This document shows positions 53,815 through 63,882 of a stretch of 64,000 nucleotides of DNA, one piece after another. The stretch comes from an uncultured Formosa sp. (lineage in GTDB: Bacteria; Bacteroidota; Bacteroidia; Flavobacteriales; Flavobacteriaceae). The position numbers and the translations under genes are program-made. Below the pieces are notes generated by a model that was given only the letters and a program-made list of their open reading frames with translations, had not been told where the DNA came from and did no database searches. The first letter of the stretch is position 1; each line of letters starts with the position of its first letter. The stretch spans positions 496,001-560,000 of the forward strand of contig NZ_CANMTH010000002.1 in assembly GCF_947500765.1 (NCBI RefSeq). Direction: 5' to 3'.

Positions 53815-55503
53815 TTAAAATGAAGTTGTAATACTCAGGTGTATTTTTGCGTTATTCACATTGAGTGGTTGTTTTTCTGTCTTTCCATTAGCATATACTA
53901 ATTTTAATAGTCCTGCTTTTGTTAATAATGCAAAGCCGACGCCTATAGAAAATAGATTTTCTTTTTGTAAGGTGATTTTGTTTTCAAAGTAAGAAAAATC
54001 TGTAATGCTGTTGATGTATATTGTAGGATTTAATTGATATCTGTATTCTAAGTTAAAAACGCCAAACAGATTTGCAGTTAAACTGTTTTCTTCAAATCCT
54101 CTAATAGAATTAATTCCCCCAAAACGCAATAATTCGTTTTCTAAATAAGTGTCTGACTGTAAGGCTCCAGCTGTAATTCTTGTATAAATACTGTTGCTTT
54201 CGTTTAGGTTGAATATGTGATGTATTTCAGTATTAAACAATATCTGATTTTCTTTTGTATTGTTGTATGTTCTAGAGCCAAAACCAAGTTCAAAATCAGC
54301 GTACGTTTTTGTAGGAAATAGTATGCTGTTTTTTGTAGTATTTATGAAATTATATCGTGTTTGGTAAAATGAGGATTTGTATTCATTTATAGTGCTTATT
54401 ACGGTGTTTTCTAAAAGATTATTAGACTGTGTTGAGGATACTCCAAGATATGCTTTGTGATAGGTGTTAATTTGATAATACAAATTTAAGGATTGATCGA
54501 TTGTAGAGTAAGAAGAATCCTTCTTAAAAATGTTTAATTCTACATTGGCTCCGATTGGAGATTTAAATATATATGGTGCATCTACATCTAGATTAAAAGT
54601 CTTTTGTTCATTTTCTTCGCTTCTATATAAAAAGGATATAGTTTCTCCATAGTTAAAATTATTACGGAGCAGCATGTCTAAATAACCACTAAATTCAAGT
54701 TTATTCGTGTTTTCATTAGTAGCGAATCCTATATAGCCGTCAAAATTATTGCTTTTTTGCTTTTCTACATATATATATATAGTTGTAGAGTCTCTAGTAA
54801 ATAATACTTCTGGGTCTCGAATTAAATTAGCAAAAGTAAGTTTGTTTATTCTGTTGGTCTTCTTAATAATGTTGTTCATATTAAAAACACTACCTTTTTT
54901 TAACTGTACATAATGTTTAATGTATTTTTTAGGAAACTTTTCGTAGCCTTTAATTATGATATTGTCTATATGGCGGACCTTGATTTGTTTTGAAGTTTTT
55001 AATTCTGCTTTAACGCTGTCGTTTTCAATTATAATGTTTTCTAATTTTAAAGAGGAAAAGGGGAGTCCGTTTTCAGTTAATTTAGTGTTTAAACGTTGAA
55101 GCTCTGTTTCAGTTTCGTTAAAGCTAAGTATTATGGTGTTGCCTTGTGATGGAATATTGAGTGATTGTAATATTATTGGACTTACATCTGTGTCTAGGTA
55201 CTTTATATATATGTGGTCGTATTTTTTATGTAGAGATACAAAAGCTTGAATAGTGGAATCGTTACTTTTTTTAGAATCTTTAATACTATGTGCTATATAG
55301 CCTATTTTATTTAACTGTTTACTTAGTGTGTCTATGCTATTTAATATAGATCTGTAATTTGTGTGCTTGTTTTTGTATGTAATAGAATCTATTACTTCTG
55401 TTTCGTGATCTGTTTCTCCGTGAATTTTTAATATTAAATTCTGGCACAGTACTTTAGGACTTATAAGAAAAAAGAGTGTTATAAATAAAAATTTTTGAAG
55501 CAC
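53815..55503 (-). CDS. Omp85/BamA-like outer-membrane protein
   Basis: A 562-aa protein starting at GTG. No ATG occurs before the signal peptide MLQKFLFITLFFLISPKVLCQ. Residues about 25-180 are of mixed character. POTRA-like elements follow at about 175-255 (HIDNIIIKGYEKFPKKYIKHYVQ, LKKGSVFNMNNIIKKTNRIN). A C-terminal beta-barrel carries the Omp85 loop motif RGF at 468-470 within SIRGFEENSLTANLFGVFNLEYRY. The end ITTSF has the C-terminal aromatic residue expected for BAM-inserted barrels. It is shorter than BamA (about 800 aa) and has fewer POTRAs, so it is not the main assembly factor. A role in secretion or insertion of surface proteins is inferred. It is divergent from rpsL and upstream of SusCD unit 5, with only AT-rich DNA between. 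Confidence 0.75.
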   Translation of the reverse strand: MLQKFLFITLFFLISPKVLCQNLILKIHGETDHETEVIDSITYKNKHTNYRSILNSIDTLSKQLNKIGYIAHSIKDSKKSNDSTIQAFVSLHKKYDHIYIKYLDTDVSPIILQSLNIPSQGNTIILSFNETETELQRLNTKLTENGLPFSSLKLENIIIENDSVKAELKTSKQIKVRHIDNIIIKGYEKFPKKYIKHYVQLKKGSVFNMNNIIKKTNRINKLTFANLIRDPEVLFTRDSTTIYIYVEKQKSNNFDGYIGFATNENTNKLEFSGYLDMLLRNNFNYGETISFLYRSEENEQKTFNLDVDAPYIFKSPIGANVELNIFKKDSSYSTIDQSLNLYYQINTYHKAYLGVSSTQSNNLLENTVISTINEYKSSFYQTRYNFINTTKNSILFPTKTYADFELGFGSRTYNNTKENQILFNTEIHHIFNLNESNSIYTRITAGALQSDTYLENELLRFGGINSIRGFEENSLTANLFGVFNLEYRYQLNPTIYINSITDFSYFENKITLQKENLFSIGVGFALLTKAGLLKLVYANGKTEKQPLNVNNAKIHLSITTSF

Positions 55504-55605
55504 TATTTATTGTGATTTAGAATTGTAAAACTAACGGAAAAAATAGAGGAATAATATATAGTAAAGAATAAAAGTGAAATTCTATTGAAAATTAATCGTT
55601 TAGGG

Positions 55606-55636
55606 TTTGAAAAATAAAAATAATTTCTTACATTTG
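55606..55636 (+). promoter_or_regulatory. Promoter of the str-S10 ribosomal protein operon
   Basis: TTTG (55606-55609), exactly 19 bases, then TACATTTG (55629-55636) is a perfect match to the Bacteroidota consensus TTTG-N19-TAnnTTTG. Predicted transcription starts near 55642, giving a leader of about 40 nt that opens with the hairpin CCTCT-AAGA-AGAGG (55641-55654). The hairpin could stabilise the mRNA or take part in feedback. Confidence 0.88.
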
Positions 55637-55679
55637 CAGCCCTCTAAGAAGAGGATATTTTATAAATTTTATAGAAAAT

Positions 55680-56054
55680 ATGCCAACAATTTCACAATTA
55701 GTACGAAAAGGAAGAGCCAAAATAACCAAGAAGAGTAAATCGGCTGCTTTAGATTCGTGTCCTCAAAGACGAGGGGTTTGTACGCGTGTTTACACTACTA
55801 CACCAAAGAAACCTAACTCTGCAATGCGTAAAGTAGCAAGGGTTAGATTAACTAACGGTAATGAAGTAAATGCATACATCCCTGGTGAAGGTCACAATTT
55901 ACAGGAGCACTCGATAGTATTGGTTAGAGGTGGAAGGGTAAAAGATTTGCCAGGAGTTAGATATCACATCGTTCGTGGTGCCTTAGACACAGCAGGTGTT
56001 GCAGGTAGAACACAACGTAGATCTAAGTACGGTGCAAAACGCCCTAAGAAGTAA
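55680..56054 (+). CDS. rpsL: 30S ribosomal protein S12
   Basis: A 124-aa decoding-centre protein, full length. [18 protein letters not shown] carries the conserved lysines (residues 43-44) and [17 protein letters not shown] carries Lys88, the residues whose changes give streptomycin resistance. Both are wild type. The DLPG aspartate that is methylthiolated in many bacteria is present. First gene of the operon, behind a consensus promoter. Confidence 0.98.
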   Translation: MPTISQLVRKGRAKITKKSKSAALDSCPQRRGVCTRVYTTTPKKPNSAMRKVARVRLTNGNEVNAYIPGEGHNLQEHSIVLVRGGRVKDLPGVRYHIVRGALDTAGVAGRTQRRSKYGAKRPKK

Positions 56055-56077
56055 TTAAAATCTTTTAAAGAAAAGAC

Positions 56078-56554
56078 ATGAGAAAAAGAGCAGCAAAAAA
56101 GAGACCGCTTTTACCAGATCCGCGTTTTAACGATCAGTTAGTAACTAGATTCGTTAACATGATGATGTGGGATGGAAAGAAGTCGGTGGCTTTTAAGGTA
56201 TTCTATGATGCAATTGACATCGTAGACTCAAAAAAAACAGACGAAGAAAAAACAGCTTTAGAGTTGTGGAAAGATGCATTATCTAATGTTATGCCTCACG
56301 TAGAAGTACGTAGTCGTAGAGTAGGTGGGGCAACGTTCCAAATTCCAATGCAAATTCGTCCAGATAGAAAAGTTTCTACAGCAATGAAGTGGCTAATTAG
56401 CTACTCTCGTAAGAGAAACGAAAAATCTATGGCACAACGTTTAGCATCAGAGATTTTAGCAGCAGCTAAAGAAGAAGGAGCGGCTGTTAAGAAAAGAGTT
56501 GATACTCATAAAATGGCAGAAGCTAACAAAGCATTCTCACACTTTAGATTCTAG
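56078..56554 (+). CDS. rpsG: 30S ribosomal protein S7
   Basis: A 158-aa primary binder of the 3' domain of 16S rRNA that nucleates the small-subunit head. The [17 protein letters not shown] start, [19 protein letters not shown] and the C-terminal helices are typical. It starts 23 bases after rpsL. In other bacteria S7 is the translational repressor of the str operon. Nothing in this short spacer shows whether that holds here. Confidence 0.98.
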   Translation: MRKRAAKKRPLLPDPRFNDQLVTRFVNMMMWDGKKSVAFKVFYDAIDIVDSKKTDEEKTALELWKDALSNVMPHVEVRSRRVGGATFQIPMQIRPDRKVSTAMKWLISYSRKRNEKSMAQRLASEILAAAKEEGAAVKKRVDTHKMAEANKAFSHFRF

Positions 56555-56559
56555 ATAAA

Positions 56560-58686
56560 ATGGCAAGAGATTTAAGATTAACAAGAAATATTGGGATTGC
56601 TGCGCATATTGATGCTGGTAAAACTACGACAACAGAACGTGTTCTTTATTATACAGGTGTTTCACATAAGATAGGTGAAGTGCATGATGGTGCTGCTACT
56701 ATGGACTGGATGGAGCAAGAGCAAGAAAGAGGTATTACAATTACTTCTGCTGCTACAACTTGCGAGTGGGTTTTTCCTAAAGAAAATGCAGAGCCAACTC
56801 CTGATGCACAGAGTTATCATTTTAATATTATTGACACACCGGGCCACGTAGATTTTACTGTTGAAGTAAATCGTTCTTTACGTGTACTTGATGGTTTAGT
56901 TTTCTTATTTAGTGCAGTTGATGGTGTTGAACCTCAATCTGAAACTAACTGGAGACTTGCTGATAATTATAAAGTTCCTCGTATTGGTTTCGTTAACAAA
57001 ATGGACCGTCAAGGGTCAGACTTTTTAAGTGTTTGTCAACAAGTTAAAGATATGTTGAAATCTAACGCGGTGCCAATCGTTTTAAACATTGGTGACGAAG
57101 AAGATTTTAAAGGAATTATAGATTTAGTAAAGAATAGAGCTATTGTTTGGCATGACGAAACTCAAGGGTCTACCTTTGATGTTATTGAAATTCCAGAAGA
57201 ACTTAAAGCTGAAGCTAGAAAATATAGAGCATTACTTATTGAAGAAGTAGCTGGTTACGATGAGAACTTACTAGAGAAGTTCATGGAAGATGAAGATTCA
57301 ATTACGGAAGATGAAGTGCATGCTGCACTTAGAGCTGCTGTGATGGATATGGCTATTATTCCTATGATTTGTGGTTCTGCTTTTAAAAATAAAGGTGTGC
57401 AATTCTTATTAGACGCTGTATGTCGTTACTTACCTTCTCCAATGGATAAAGAAGGTATTAAAGGAATGAACCCTGATACTGAAAAAGAAGAAATTCGTAA
57501 GCCAAGTGTTGATGAGCCTTTCGCTGCATTAGCATTTAAAATTGCTACAGATCCTTTCGTAGGTCGTTTAGCATTCTTTAGAGCTTATTCAGGTCGTTTA
57601 GATGCTGGTTCTTACGTGTTAAATAATCGTTCAGGTAAAAAAGAACGTATTTCTCGTATCTACCAAATGCACGCTAATAAACAAAACGCTATCGATTATA
57701 TCGAAGCTGGAGATATTGGAGCTGCTGTTGGATTCAAATCTATTAAGACAGGAGATACACTAACAGACGAAAAGCATCCTATTATTTTAGAATCTATGGA
57801 CTTTCCAGATCCCGTAATTGGTATCGCGATTGAGCCTAAAACTAAAGCAGATGTAGATAAATTAGGTATTGGTTTAGCTAAATTAGCTGAAGAAGATCCA
57901 ACATTTACTGTACGTTCAGACGAGGCTTCAGGACAGACTATTATTTCTGGAATGGGAGAATTACACTTAGATGTAATTGTAGATCGTTTGAAAAGAGAAT
58001 TCAAAGTAGAGGTTAATCAAGGTCAACCTCAAGTTGAATATAAAGAAGCTATCACACAGGCTGCAGATCATAGAGAAGTTTACAAAAAACAATCTGGTGG
58101 TCGTGGTAAATTTGCTGATATTGTGTTTACAGTAGAACCAGCAGATGAAGGTGTCGTAGGTTTACAATTTATATCTACAATTAAAGGTGGTAACGTTCCT
58201 AAAGAATTTATCCCTTCAATTGAAAAAGGATTTAAAATGGCTATGGTTAATGGACCATTAGCAGGATACGAAGTAGATTCTATGAAAGTGACATTGAAAG
58301 ATGGATCTTATCATGATGTGGATTCGGATCAATTATCATTCGAATTAGCAGCGAAATTAGGATTTAAAAATTCAGCAAAAGCAGCGAAAGCTGTAATTAT
58401 GGAACCAATCATGAAACTTGAGGTAATTACTCCTGAAGAAAACATGGGTGACATTGTTGGAGATTTAAATAGACGAAGAGGTCAAGTTAGTGACATGGGA
58501 GACAGAGCAGGAGCAAAAACTGTTAAAGCTACCGTGCCATTATCAGAAATGTTCGGTTATGTTACAACATTAAGAACATTATCTTCAGGTCGTGCTACAT
58601 CTACTATGGAATTTTCACACTATGCTGAAACTCCTTCAAACATATCTGAAGAAGTGATTAAAGCAGCTAAAGGTACAGAAGCTTAA
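56560..58686 (+). CDS. fusA: Elongation factor G
   Basis: A 708-aa GTPase that drives ribosomal translocation and, with RRF, recycling. The G1 motif AHIDAGKTT is near residues 16-24, the G2 threonine is in [12 protein letters not shown]3 is DTPGHVDF and G4 is NKMDR. Domains II to V follow, with [15 protein letters not shown] in domain III and [17 protein letters not shown] leading into domain V. It starts 5 bases after rpsG. No tuf gene follows it, unlike in the E. coli str operon. Residues linked to fusidic acid response were not individually checked. Confidence 0.98.
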   Translation: MARDLRLTRNIGIAAHIDAGKTTTTERVLYYTGVSHKIGEVHDGAATMDWMEQEQERGITITSAATTCEWVFPKENAEPTPDAQSYHFNIIDTPGHVDFTVEVNRSLRVLDGLVFLFSAVDGVEPQSETNWRLADNYKVPRIGFVNKMDRQGSDFLSVCQQVKDMLKSNAVPIVLNIGDEEDFKGIIDLVKNRAIVWHDETQGSTFDVIEIPEELKAEARKYRALLIEEVAGYDENLLEKFMEDEDSITEDEVHAALRAAVMDMAIIPMICGSAFKNKGVQFLLDAVCRYLPSPMDKEGIKGMNPDTEKEEIRKPSVDEPFAALAFKIATDPFVGRLAFFRAYSGRLDAGSYVLNNRSGKKERISRIYQMHANKQNAIDYIEAGDIGAAVGFKSIKTGDTLTDEKHPIILESMDFPDPVIGIAIEPKTKADVDKLGIGLAKLAEEDPTFTVRSDEASGQTIISGMGELHLDVIVDRLKREFKVEVNQGQPQVEYKEAITQAADHREVYKKQSGGRGKFADIVFTVEPADEGVVGLQFISTIKGGNVPKEFIPSIEKGFKMAMVNGPLAGYEVDSMKVTLKDGSYHDVDSDQLSFELAAKLGFKNSAKAAKAVIMEPIMKLEVITPEENMGDIVGDLNRRRGQVSDMGDRAGAKTVKATVPLSEMFGYVTTLRTLSSGRATSTMEFSHYAETPSNISEEVIKAAKGTEA

Positions 58687-58696
58687 AACTAAGAAA

Positions 58697-59002
58697 ATGA
58701 GTCAAAAAATTAGAATTAAATTAAAATCTTACGATCATAGCTTAGTGGACAAGTCTGCTGATAAGATTGTAAAAACTGTAAAAAGTACAGGTGCAGTAGT
58801 AACAGGTCCAATTCCGTTACCAACTCACAAGAAAATATTCACTGTATTACGTTCTCCTCACGTTAATAAGAAGTCTAGAGAACAATTTCAATTAAGCTCT
58901 TACAAGAGATTACTTGATATTTATAGCTCTTCTTCTAAAACTATTGATGCTTTAATGAAACTTGAATTACCAAGTGGAGTAGAAGTAGAAATTAAAGTTT
59001 AA
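58697..59002 (+). CDS. rpsJ: 30S ribosomal protein S10
   Basis: A 101-aa protein of the small-subunit head and partner of NusB in antitermination. [46 protein letters not shown] and the C-terminal [10 protein letters not shown] are canonical. It lies 10 bases after fusA, so here S10 belongs to the str part of the fused operon and is separated from the rest of the S10 cluster by a structured 161-nt spacer. Confidence 0.98.
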   Translation: MSQKIRIKLKSYDHSLVDKSADKIVKTVKSTGAVVTGPIPLPTHKKIFTVLRSPHVNKKSREQFQLSSYKRLLDIYSSSSKTIDALMKLELPSGVEVEIKV

Positions 59003-59163
59003 GTAGAACGCTTACTTCTAAAGTAAGTTTTACAGAAACGAAAGTTTCGAAACACATGTCCTAAGCTGCGAGCGAAGGAAAAACGGTAAAAATACATTCA
59101 GGGTTGAACGTGTTTTGACCCTGAATTTTTTTATAAATAATACTAATAAATAAATTAATAATT
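59003..59163 (+). promoter_or_regulatory. Structured spacer between rpsJ and rplC, candidate attenuator
   Basis: The only long gap in an otherwise tightly packed operon. Successive elements are hairpin CTTACTT-CTA-AAGTAAG (59011-59027); hairpin GAAAC-GAAA-GTTTC with a GNRA tetraloop (59035-59048); and a less structured purine-rich part. The terminator-like hairpin at 59096-59132 ends the region. Bases 59048-59055 (CGAAACAC) are complementary to 59110-59117 (GTGTTTTG) in the terminator loop, 7 Watson-Crick pairs plus one G-U. This could form a pseudoknot or an alternative, antiterminating fold. Binding of L4 or L3, whose genes follow, is an inference by analogy with S10-operon autoregulation in E. 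coli. Confidence 0.7.
59096..59132 (+). terminator. Intrinsic terminator-like hairpin inside the ribosomal operon
   Basis: ATTCAGGGT pairs with ACCCTGAAT across a 13-base loop, followed directly by a T run. In mid-operon it must be read through at least part of the time, as in attenuation. Confidence 0.75.
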
Positions 59164-59781
59164 ATGTCTGGGTTAATTGGAAAAAAAATCGGTATGACCA
59201 GCATCTTCGATGAAAATGGAAAAAACATTCCATGTACAGTAATTGAAGCTGGGCCATGTATCGTTACCCAAGTCAGAACTGAAGAAGTTGATGGTTATAA
59301 AGCCTTACAACTTGGTTTCGATGACGCGACAGAAAAAAGTGCTACTAAAGCTGACTTAGGTCACGCTAAAAAAGCAGGAACTTCTGTAAAACGCAAGATC
59401 GTTGAATTTAAAGGTTTTGATGAGGAGTACAAATTAGGTGATGCAATCACTGTAGAGCACTTTATAGAAGGTGAATTCGTAGATATTGCTGGAGTTTCTA
59501 AAGGTAAAGGTTTTCAAGGAGTTGTTAAACGTCACGGTTTTGGTGGTGTAGGTCAAGCAACTCACGGTCAACACAACCGATTAAGAGCACCAGGTTCTAT
59601 TGGAGCAGCATCTTATCCTGCAAGAGTATTTAAAGGAATGAGAATGGCTGGAAGAATGGGTACTGATAGAGTTAAAGTTGAAAATTTAAGAGTTTTAAAA
59701 GTGGTTGCTGAAAAGAATCTACTTGTGGTTAAAGGATGTGTTCCTGGTCATAAAAACGCTTATGTAATCATTGAGAAGTAA
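59164..59781 (+). CDS. rplC: 50S ribosomal protein L3
   Basis: A 205-aa early-assembly large-subunit protein near the peptidyl transferase centre. [19 protein letters not shown] at the start, the central loop [12 protein letters not shown] with the [18 protein letters not shown] stretch (including the glutamine that is often methylated), and [19 protein letters not shown] are visible. It begins 32 bases after the terminator-like hairpin. The stop and the rplD start share a base (TAATG). Confidence 0.97.
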   Translation: MSGLIGKKIGMTSIFDENGKNIPCTVIEAGPCIVTQVRTEEVDGYKALQLGFDDATEKSATKADLGHAKKAGTSVKRKIVEFKGFDEEYKLGDAITVEHFIEGEFVDIAGVSKGKGFQGVVKRHGFGGVGQATHGQHNRLRAPGSIGAASYPARVFKGMRMAGRMGTDRVKVENLRVLKVVAEKNLLVVKGCVPGHKNAYVIIEK

Positions 59782-60410
59782 TGAAAGTAGCAGTTTTAGA
59801 TATTAATGGAAAAGAGACTGGAAGAAAGGTAGACCTTTCTGATTCAGTTTTTGCTATAGAACCTAACAATCATGCTGTTTATTTGGATGTTAAACAATAT
59901 TTAGCAAACCAAAGACAAGGAACTCACAAAGCTAAAGAGCGTGCTGAGATTTCTGGATCGACACGTAAGATTAAAAAGCAAAAGGGAACTGGTACAGCTA
60001 GAGCAGGTAGTATTAAGTCTGGTGTTTTTAAAGGAGGTGGACGTATGTTCGGGCCAAGACCTAGAAACTACAGTTTCAAACTTAATAAAAACCTTAAGCG
60101 TTTAGCACGTAAATCAGCACTAACAATTAAAGCTTCAGAACAATCAATAGTTGTGATAGAAGATTTAAGTTTTGATTCAGCTAAGACTAAAAATTTCACT
60201 AGTGTATTGAAAGCTTTAGACTTACAAGATAAAAAATCGTTATTTGTGTTGGGTGCGTCAAATAATAATGTATATTTGTCATCACGAAATTTAAAGAGCG
60301 CTGAAGTTTTATTGAACTCAGAATTAAGCACTTACAAGATTTTAAATGCAAATAAAGTAGTCCTTTTAGAGAGTTCTTTAGAAGGAATTGAATCGAATTT
60401 AAGTAAATAA
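59781..60410 (+). CDS. rplD: 50S ribosomal protein L4
   Basis: A 209-aa protein lining the exit tunnel. The tunnel loop is recognisable in KQKGTGTARAGSIKSGVFKGGGRMFGPRPRNYSFKLNKN, with unbroken family residues. The start overlaps the rplC stop by one base, a sign of translational coupling. L4 is the autoregulator of the S10 operon in E. coli, so it is the leading candidate ligand for the spacer upstream of rplC, though nothing in the sequence proves it. Confidence 0.97.
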   Translation: MKVAVLDINGKETGRKVDLSDSVFAIEPNNHAVYLDVKQYLANQRQGTHKAKERAEISGSTRKIKKQKGTGTARAGSIKSGVFKGGGRMFGPRPRNYSFKLNKNLKRLARKSALTIKASEQSIVVIEDLSFDSAKTKNFTSVLKALDLQDKKSLFVLGASNNNVYLSSRNLKSAEVLLNSELSTYKILNANKVVLLESSLEGIESNLSK

Positions 60411-60417
60411 GGAAGCG

Positions 60418-60708
60418 ATGAGTATCTTAATTAAACCTATAATAACAGAAAAAGCAACTACAAACAGTGAATTAAACAACTGTTTTAGCTTTATGGTTAG
60501 TACTAAGGCGAACAAGGTAGAAATTAAAAAAGCAGTGGAAGCTGCTTATGGCGTTTCTGTTGAAAAAGTTCGTACAATAAATGTCCGTCCAGATAGAAGT
60601 ACCAAGTTTACAAAAACTGGTATTCAACATGGTAAAACAAATGCTGTTAAAAAAGCACTTGTACAACTGGCGGAAGGTGAAGTGATTGATTTATACAGTA
60701 ACATGTAA
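60418..60708 (+). CDS. rplW: 50S ribosomal protein L23
   Basis: A 96-aa protein at the tunnel exit that docks trigger factor and SRP. IKPIITEKAT at the start, CFSFMVSTKANKVEIKKAVEAAYGVSVEKVRTINV, and the C-terminal part are typical. It starts 8 bases after rplD. Confidence 0.97.
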   Translation: MSILIKPIITEKATTNSELNNCFSFMVSTKANKVEIKKAVEAAYGVSVEKVRTINVRPDRSTKFTKTGIQHGKTNAVKKALVQLAEGEVIDLYSNM

Positions 60709-60718
60709 TTAGACGAAA

Positions 60719-61546
60719 ATGTCAGTAAGAAAATTAAAACCGATCACACCAGGTCAGCGATTTAGAGTAGTTAATGGATTTGACGCCATTTCTACTGATA
60801 AGCCGGAGAAAAGTTTATTAGCTCCGAACAAAAGATCAGGTGGTAGAAACAGTCAAGGAAAAATGACCATGCGCTATATTGGTGGTGGGCATAAAAAAAG
60901 GTATCGTATCATTGATTTTAAAAGAACTAAAGCGGGAATTCCTGCTGAAGTGAAATCAATTCAATACGATCCAAACAGAACAGCTTTTATTGCATTATTA
61001 AATTACCAAGATGGTGAGAAAACTTATATAATTGCTCAAAACGGATTACAAGTTGGTCAAACAGTTGTATCCGGGCAAGAAGATGTAGCTCCTGAAATTG
61101 GTAATGCAATGCCATTAAGTCAAATTCCATTAGGAACAATTATTTCTTGTGTAGAGTTACGTCCAGGACAAGGAGCTGTTATGGCTCGTAGTGCAGGTGC
61201 TTTTGCTCAGTTAATGGCAAGAGATGGTAAATTTGCAACAGTAAAACTTCCATCAGGAGAAACTAGATTAATTTTAGTTAACTGTATGGCTACAATAGGT
61301 GTTGTGTCTAACTCAGATCATCAATTACTAGTATCAGGTAAAGCTGGTAGAAGTAGATGGTTAGGAAGAAGACCTCGTACTAGACCAGTAGTGATGAACC
61401 CGGTTGATCACCCAATGGGAGGTGGTGAAGGTAAATCTTCTGGAGGTCACCCTCGTTCTAGAAACGGTATACCTGCTAAAGGTTTCAGAACCCGTTCTAA
61501 AACAAAAGCGAGTAATAAGTATATTGTAGAACGTAGAAAGAAATAA
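60719..61546 (+). CDS. rplB: 50S ribosomal protein L2
   Basis: A 275-aa core protein needed for subunit joining and peptidyl transferase activity. The motifs [40 protein letters not shown], and the C-terminal [22 protein letters not shown] with the essential histidine are intact. It starts 11 bases after rplW. Confidence 0.98.
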   Translation: MSVRKLKPITPGQRFRVVNGFDAISTDKPEKSLLAPNKRSGGRNSQGKMTMRYIGGGHKKRYRIIDFKRTKAGIPAEVKSIQYDPNRTAFIALLNYQDGEKTYIIAQNGLQVGQTVVSGQEDVAPEIGNAMPLSQIPLGTIISCVELRPGQGAVMARSAGAFAQLMARDGKFATVKLPSGETRLILVNCMATIGVVSNSDHQLLVSGKAGRSRWLGRRPRTRPVVMNPVDHPMGGGEGKSSGGHPRSRNGIPAKGFRTRSKTKASNKYIVERRKK

Positions 61547-61549
61547 GAC

Positions 61550-61828
61550 ATGGCAAGATCATTAAAAAAAGGACCTTACGTTCATTATAAATTAGATAAG
61601 AGAGTCCAAGAAAATGTTGAAGGCGGAAAGAAAACAGTAATCAAAACATGGTCTAGAGCCTCTATGATTACTCCAGATTTCGTTGGACAAACTATTGCAG
61701 TGCATAACGGACGTCAATTTGTACCTGTATATGTAACTGAAAACATGGTAGGACATAAATTAGGAGAATTTTCACCAACACGATCTTTTAGAGGTCATGC
61801 AGGTGCTAAAAACAAAGGTAAAAAGTAG
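61550..61828 (+). CDS. rpsS: 30S ribosomal protein S19
   Basis: A 92-aa small-subunit head protein that contacts S13 and the A-site finger. [34 protein letters not shown] and [18 protein letters not shown] are canonical. It is 3 bases after rplB. Confidence 0.98.
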   Translation: MARSLKKGPYVHYKLDKRVQENVEGGKKTVIKTWSRASMITPDFVGQTIAVHNGRQFVPVYVTENMVGHKLGEFSPTRSFRGHAGAKNKGKK

Positions 61829-61834
61829 TAAGCT

Positions 61835-62242
61835 ATGGGAAGTCGTAAAAAACAAATGGCAGACGCTATTAAGGAAGATAAAAAGCAAATTGCTTTTGCT
61901 AAACTTAATAACTGTCCTACGTCACCGAGAAAAATGCGCTTAGTAGCCGATTTAGTAAGAGGTGAAAAGGTAGAAAAGGCGCTTAATATTTTGAAATTTA
62001 GTTCAAAAGAAGCTTCTAATCGTTTAGAAAAATTGTTATTGTCTGCTATTGCAAACTGGCAATCTAAAAATGAAGATGCAAGTATCGAAGATGCTGAATT
62101 AATAGTTAAAGAGATTAGAGTAGATGGCGGATCTATGTTAAAAAGATTACGTCCAGCTCCTCAAGGTCGTGCGCACAGAATAAGAAAACGTTCAAACCAC
62201 GTAACAATCGTAGTTGGAGCTAACAATAATATACAAGCTTAA
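61835..62242 (+). CDS. rplV: 50S ribosomal protein L22
   Basis: A 135-aa protein whose extended loop lines the exit tunnel and is a site of macrolide-resistance changes. [17 protein letters not shown] and the loop region [31 protein letters not shown] are unbroken. The N-terminal 20 residues form a short charged extension compared with the 110-aa E. coli protein, and an internal ATG at residue 8 leaves the core unchanged. Confidence 0.97.
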   Translation: MGSRKKQMADAIKEDKKQIAFAKLNNCPTSPRKMRLVADLVRGEKVEKALNILKFSSKEASNRLEKLLLSAIANWQSKNEDASIEDAELIVKEIRVDGGSMLKRLRPAPQGRAHRIRKRSNHVTIVVGANNNIQA

Positions 62243-62248
62243 ATAGAT

Positions 62249-62965
62249 ATGGGACAAAAAACAAATCCAATCGGAAATCGCTTAGGAATTATCAGAGGAT
62301 GGGAGTCTAACTGGTACGGAGGAAACGATTATGGCGACAAATTAGCCGAAGACGATAAGATAAGAAAGTACGTTCATGCACGTCTATCTAAAGCAAGTAT
62401 TTCAAGAGTAATTATTGAGAGAACTTTAAAACTTGTAACCGTTACTATCACTACTGCAAGACCAGGTATTATTATCGGGAAAGGTGGACAAGAGGTAGAC
62501 AAGTTAAAAGAAGAACTTAAGAAAATTACTGGTAAAGAGGTTCAAATTAATATATTTGAAATCAAAAGACCAGAACTTGATGCATTTTTAGTAGGGTCTA
62601 GTATTGCTCGTCAAATTGAGAACAGAATCTCATACCGACGTGCAATAAAAATGGCAATAGCTGCTACAATGCGTATGAATGCTGAAGGAATTAAGATTCA
62701 AATTAGTGGTCGTTTAAATGGTGCTGAAATGGCACGTTCAGAACACTACAAAGATGGTCGTATTCCATTGTCAACATTCAGAGCCGATATTGATTATGCT
62801 TTAGTTGAGGCACATACTACTTATGGTAGATTAGGTGTTAAAGTATGGATCATGAAAGGTGAAGTATATGGTAAAAGAGAGCTTTCTCCGCTTGTTGGAT
62901 TGTCTAAGAAGCAAGGAAAAGGTGGAACACGAGGAGGTAATAACAAACCACGTCGTAGAAAGTAA
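62249..62965 (+). CDS. rpsC: 30S ribosomal protein S3
   Basis: A 238-aa protein at the mRNA entry site, part of the ribosomal helicase. [14 protein letters not shown] at the start, KH-domain GxxG in [20 protein letters not shown], and the C-terminal [13 protein letters not shown] with WIMKGEVYG are canonical. The basic tail [11 protein letters not shown] is visible. It starts 6 bases after rplV. Confidence 0.98.
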   Translation: MGQKTNPIGNRLGIIRGWESNWYGGNDYGDKLAEDDKIRKYVHARLSKASISRVIIERTLKLVTVTITTARPGIIIGKGGQEVDKLKEELKKITGKEVQINIFEIKRPELDAFLVGSSIARQIENRISYRRAIKMAIAATMRMNAEGIKIQISGRLNGAEMARSEHYKDGRIPLSTFRADIDYALVEAHTTYGRLGVKVWIMKGEVYGKRELSPLVGLSKKQGKGGTRGGNNKPRRRK

Positions 62966-62985
62966 TTTTTTAAAGTAAAGAAAAA

Positions 62986-63405
62986 ATGTTACAGCCTAAA
63001 AGAACAAAATTTCGTAAAATGCAAAAAGGACGTATGAAGGGGAACTCTCAAAGAGGGCACCAACTTTCAAACGGAACTTTTGGGATAAAATCACTTGATT
63101 CGAATTTTTTAACATCGCGTCAAATAGAAGCAGCACGTATTGCCGCTACACGTCACATGAAGAGAGAAGGACAACTTTGGATAAAAATATTTCCAGATAA
63201 GCCTATCACAAAGAAACCTCTTGAAGTACGTATGGGTAAAGGTAAAGGTGCCGTTGAATATTGGGCAGCTGTTGTAAAACCAGGTAGACTACTTTTTGAA
63301 GTAGGAGGAGTACCTTTAGACGTTGCAAAAGAAGCATTACGTTTAGCAGCTCAAAAATTACCGGTTAAAACTAAGTTTGTTATCGCTAGAGATTACGAAG
63401 CATAA
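62986..63405 (+). CDS. rplP: 50S ribosomal protein L16
   Basis: A 139-aa protein close to the A-site tRNA elbow. [58 protein letters not shown] and [17 protein letters not shown] are all canonical. It starts 20 bases after rpsC. Confidence 0.97.
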   Translation: MLQPKRTKFRKMQKGRMKGNSQRGHQLSNGTFGIKSLDSNFLTSRQIEAARIAATRHMKREGQLWIKIFPDKPITKKPLEVRMGKGKGAVEYWAAVVKPGRLLFEVGGVPLDVAKEALRLAAQKLPVKTKFVIARDYEA

Positions 63406-63418
63406 TTTATTTGATGTT

Positions 63419-63610
63419 ATGAAACAATCAGAAATTAAAGAATTATCTACTGCTGAGTTACAAGAGAAACTTGGCGAGACAAAAAAGAGTTATTCAGACC
63501 TGAAAATGGCACATGCAATATCTCCTTTAGAAAATCCAATCCAACTACGTAACGTAAGACGTGACGTAGCTAAAATTGCGACAGAAATAACTAAAAGAGA
63601 ATTACAATAA
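63419..63610 (+). CDS. rpmC: 50S ribosomal protein L29
   Basis: A 63-aa helical-hairpin protein at the tunnel exit. The frame is open from 63377, overlapping rplP. I chose the ATG at 63419 because MKQSEIKELSTAELQEKL is the family start, and this leaves 13 bases after rplP. NPIQLRNVRRDVAKIATE is the conserved second helix. Confidence 0.95.
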   Translation: MKQSEIKELSTAELQEKLGETKKSYSDLKMAHAISPLENPIQLRNVRRDVAKIATEITKRELQ

Positions 63611-63622
63611 TTCTGCTGAAAG

Positions 63623-63880
63623 ATGGAAAAAAGAAATTTAAGAAAAGAACGTGTAGGAGTTGTTACTAGTAACAAAATGCAAAAATCTATTGTTGTTGCT
63701 GAAGTTAAAAAAGTAAAACACCCTATGTATGGTAAGTTCGTGTTAAAAACGAAAAAATACGTTGCACACGACGAGACTAACGATTGTAATATTGGAGATA
63801 CTGTAAAGATCATGGAAACACGACCTATGAGTAAATCTAAATGTTGGAGATTAGTTGAAATAATTGAAAGAGCGAAGTAA
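63623..63880 (+). CDS. rpsQ: 30S ribosomal protein S17
   Basis: An 85-aa primary 16S rRNA-binding protein with an OB fold. [38 protein letters not shown] and [23 protein letters not shown] are canonical. It starts 12 bases after rpmC. Confidence 0.97.
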   Translation: MEKRNLRKERVGVVTSNKMQKSIVVAEVKKVKHPMYGKFVLKTKKYVAHDETNDCNIGDTVKIMETRPMSKSKCWRLVEIIERAK

Positions 63881-63882
63881 TT

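Noticed and set aside
63490..63813. Minus-strand frame across rpmC and rpsQ
   Set aside because: It covers two well-supported ribosomal protein genes and has no recognisable product.
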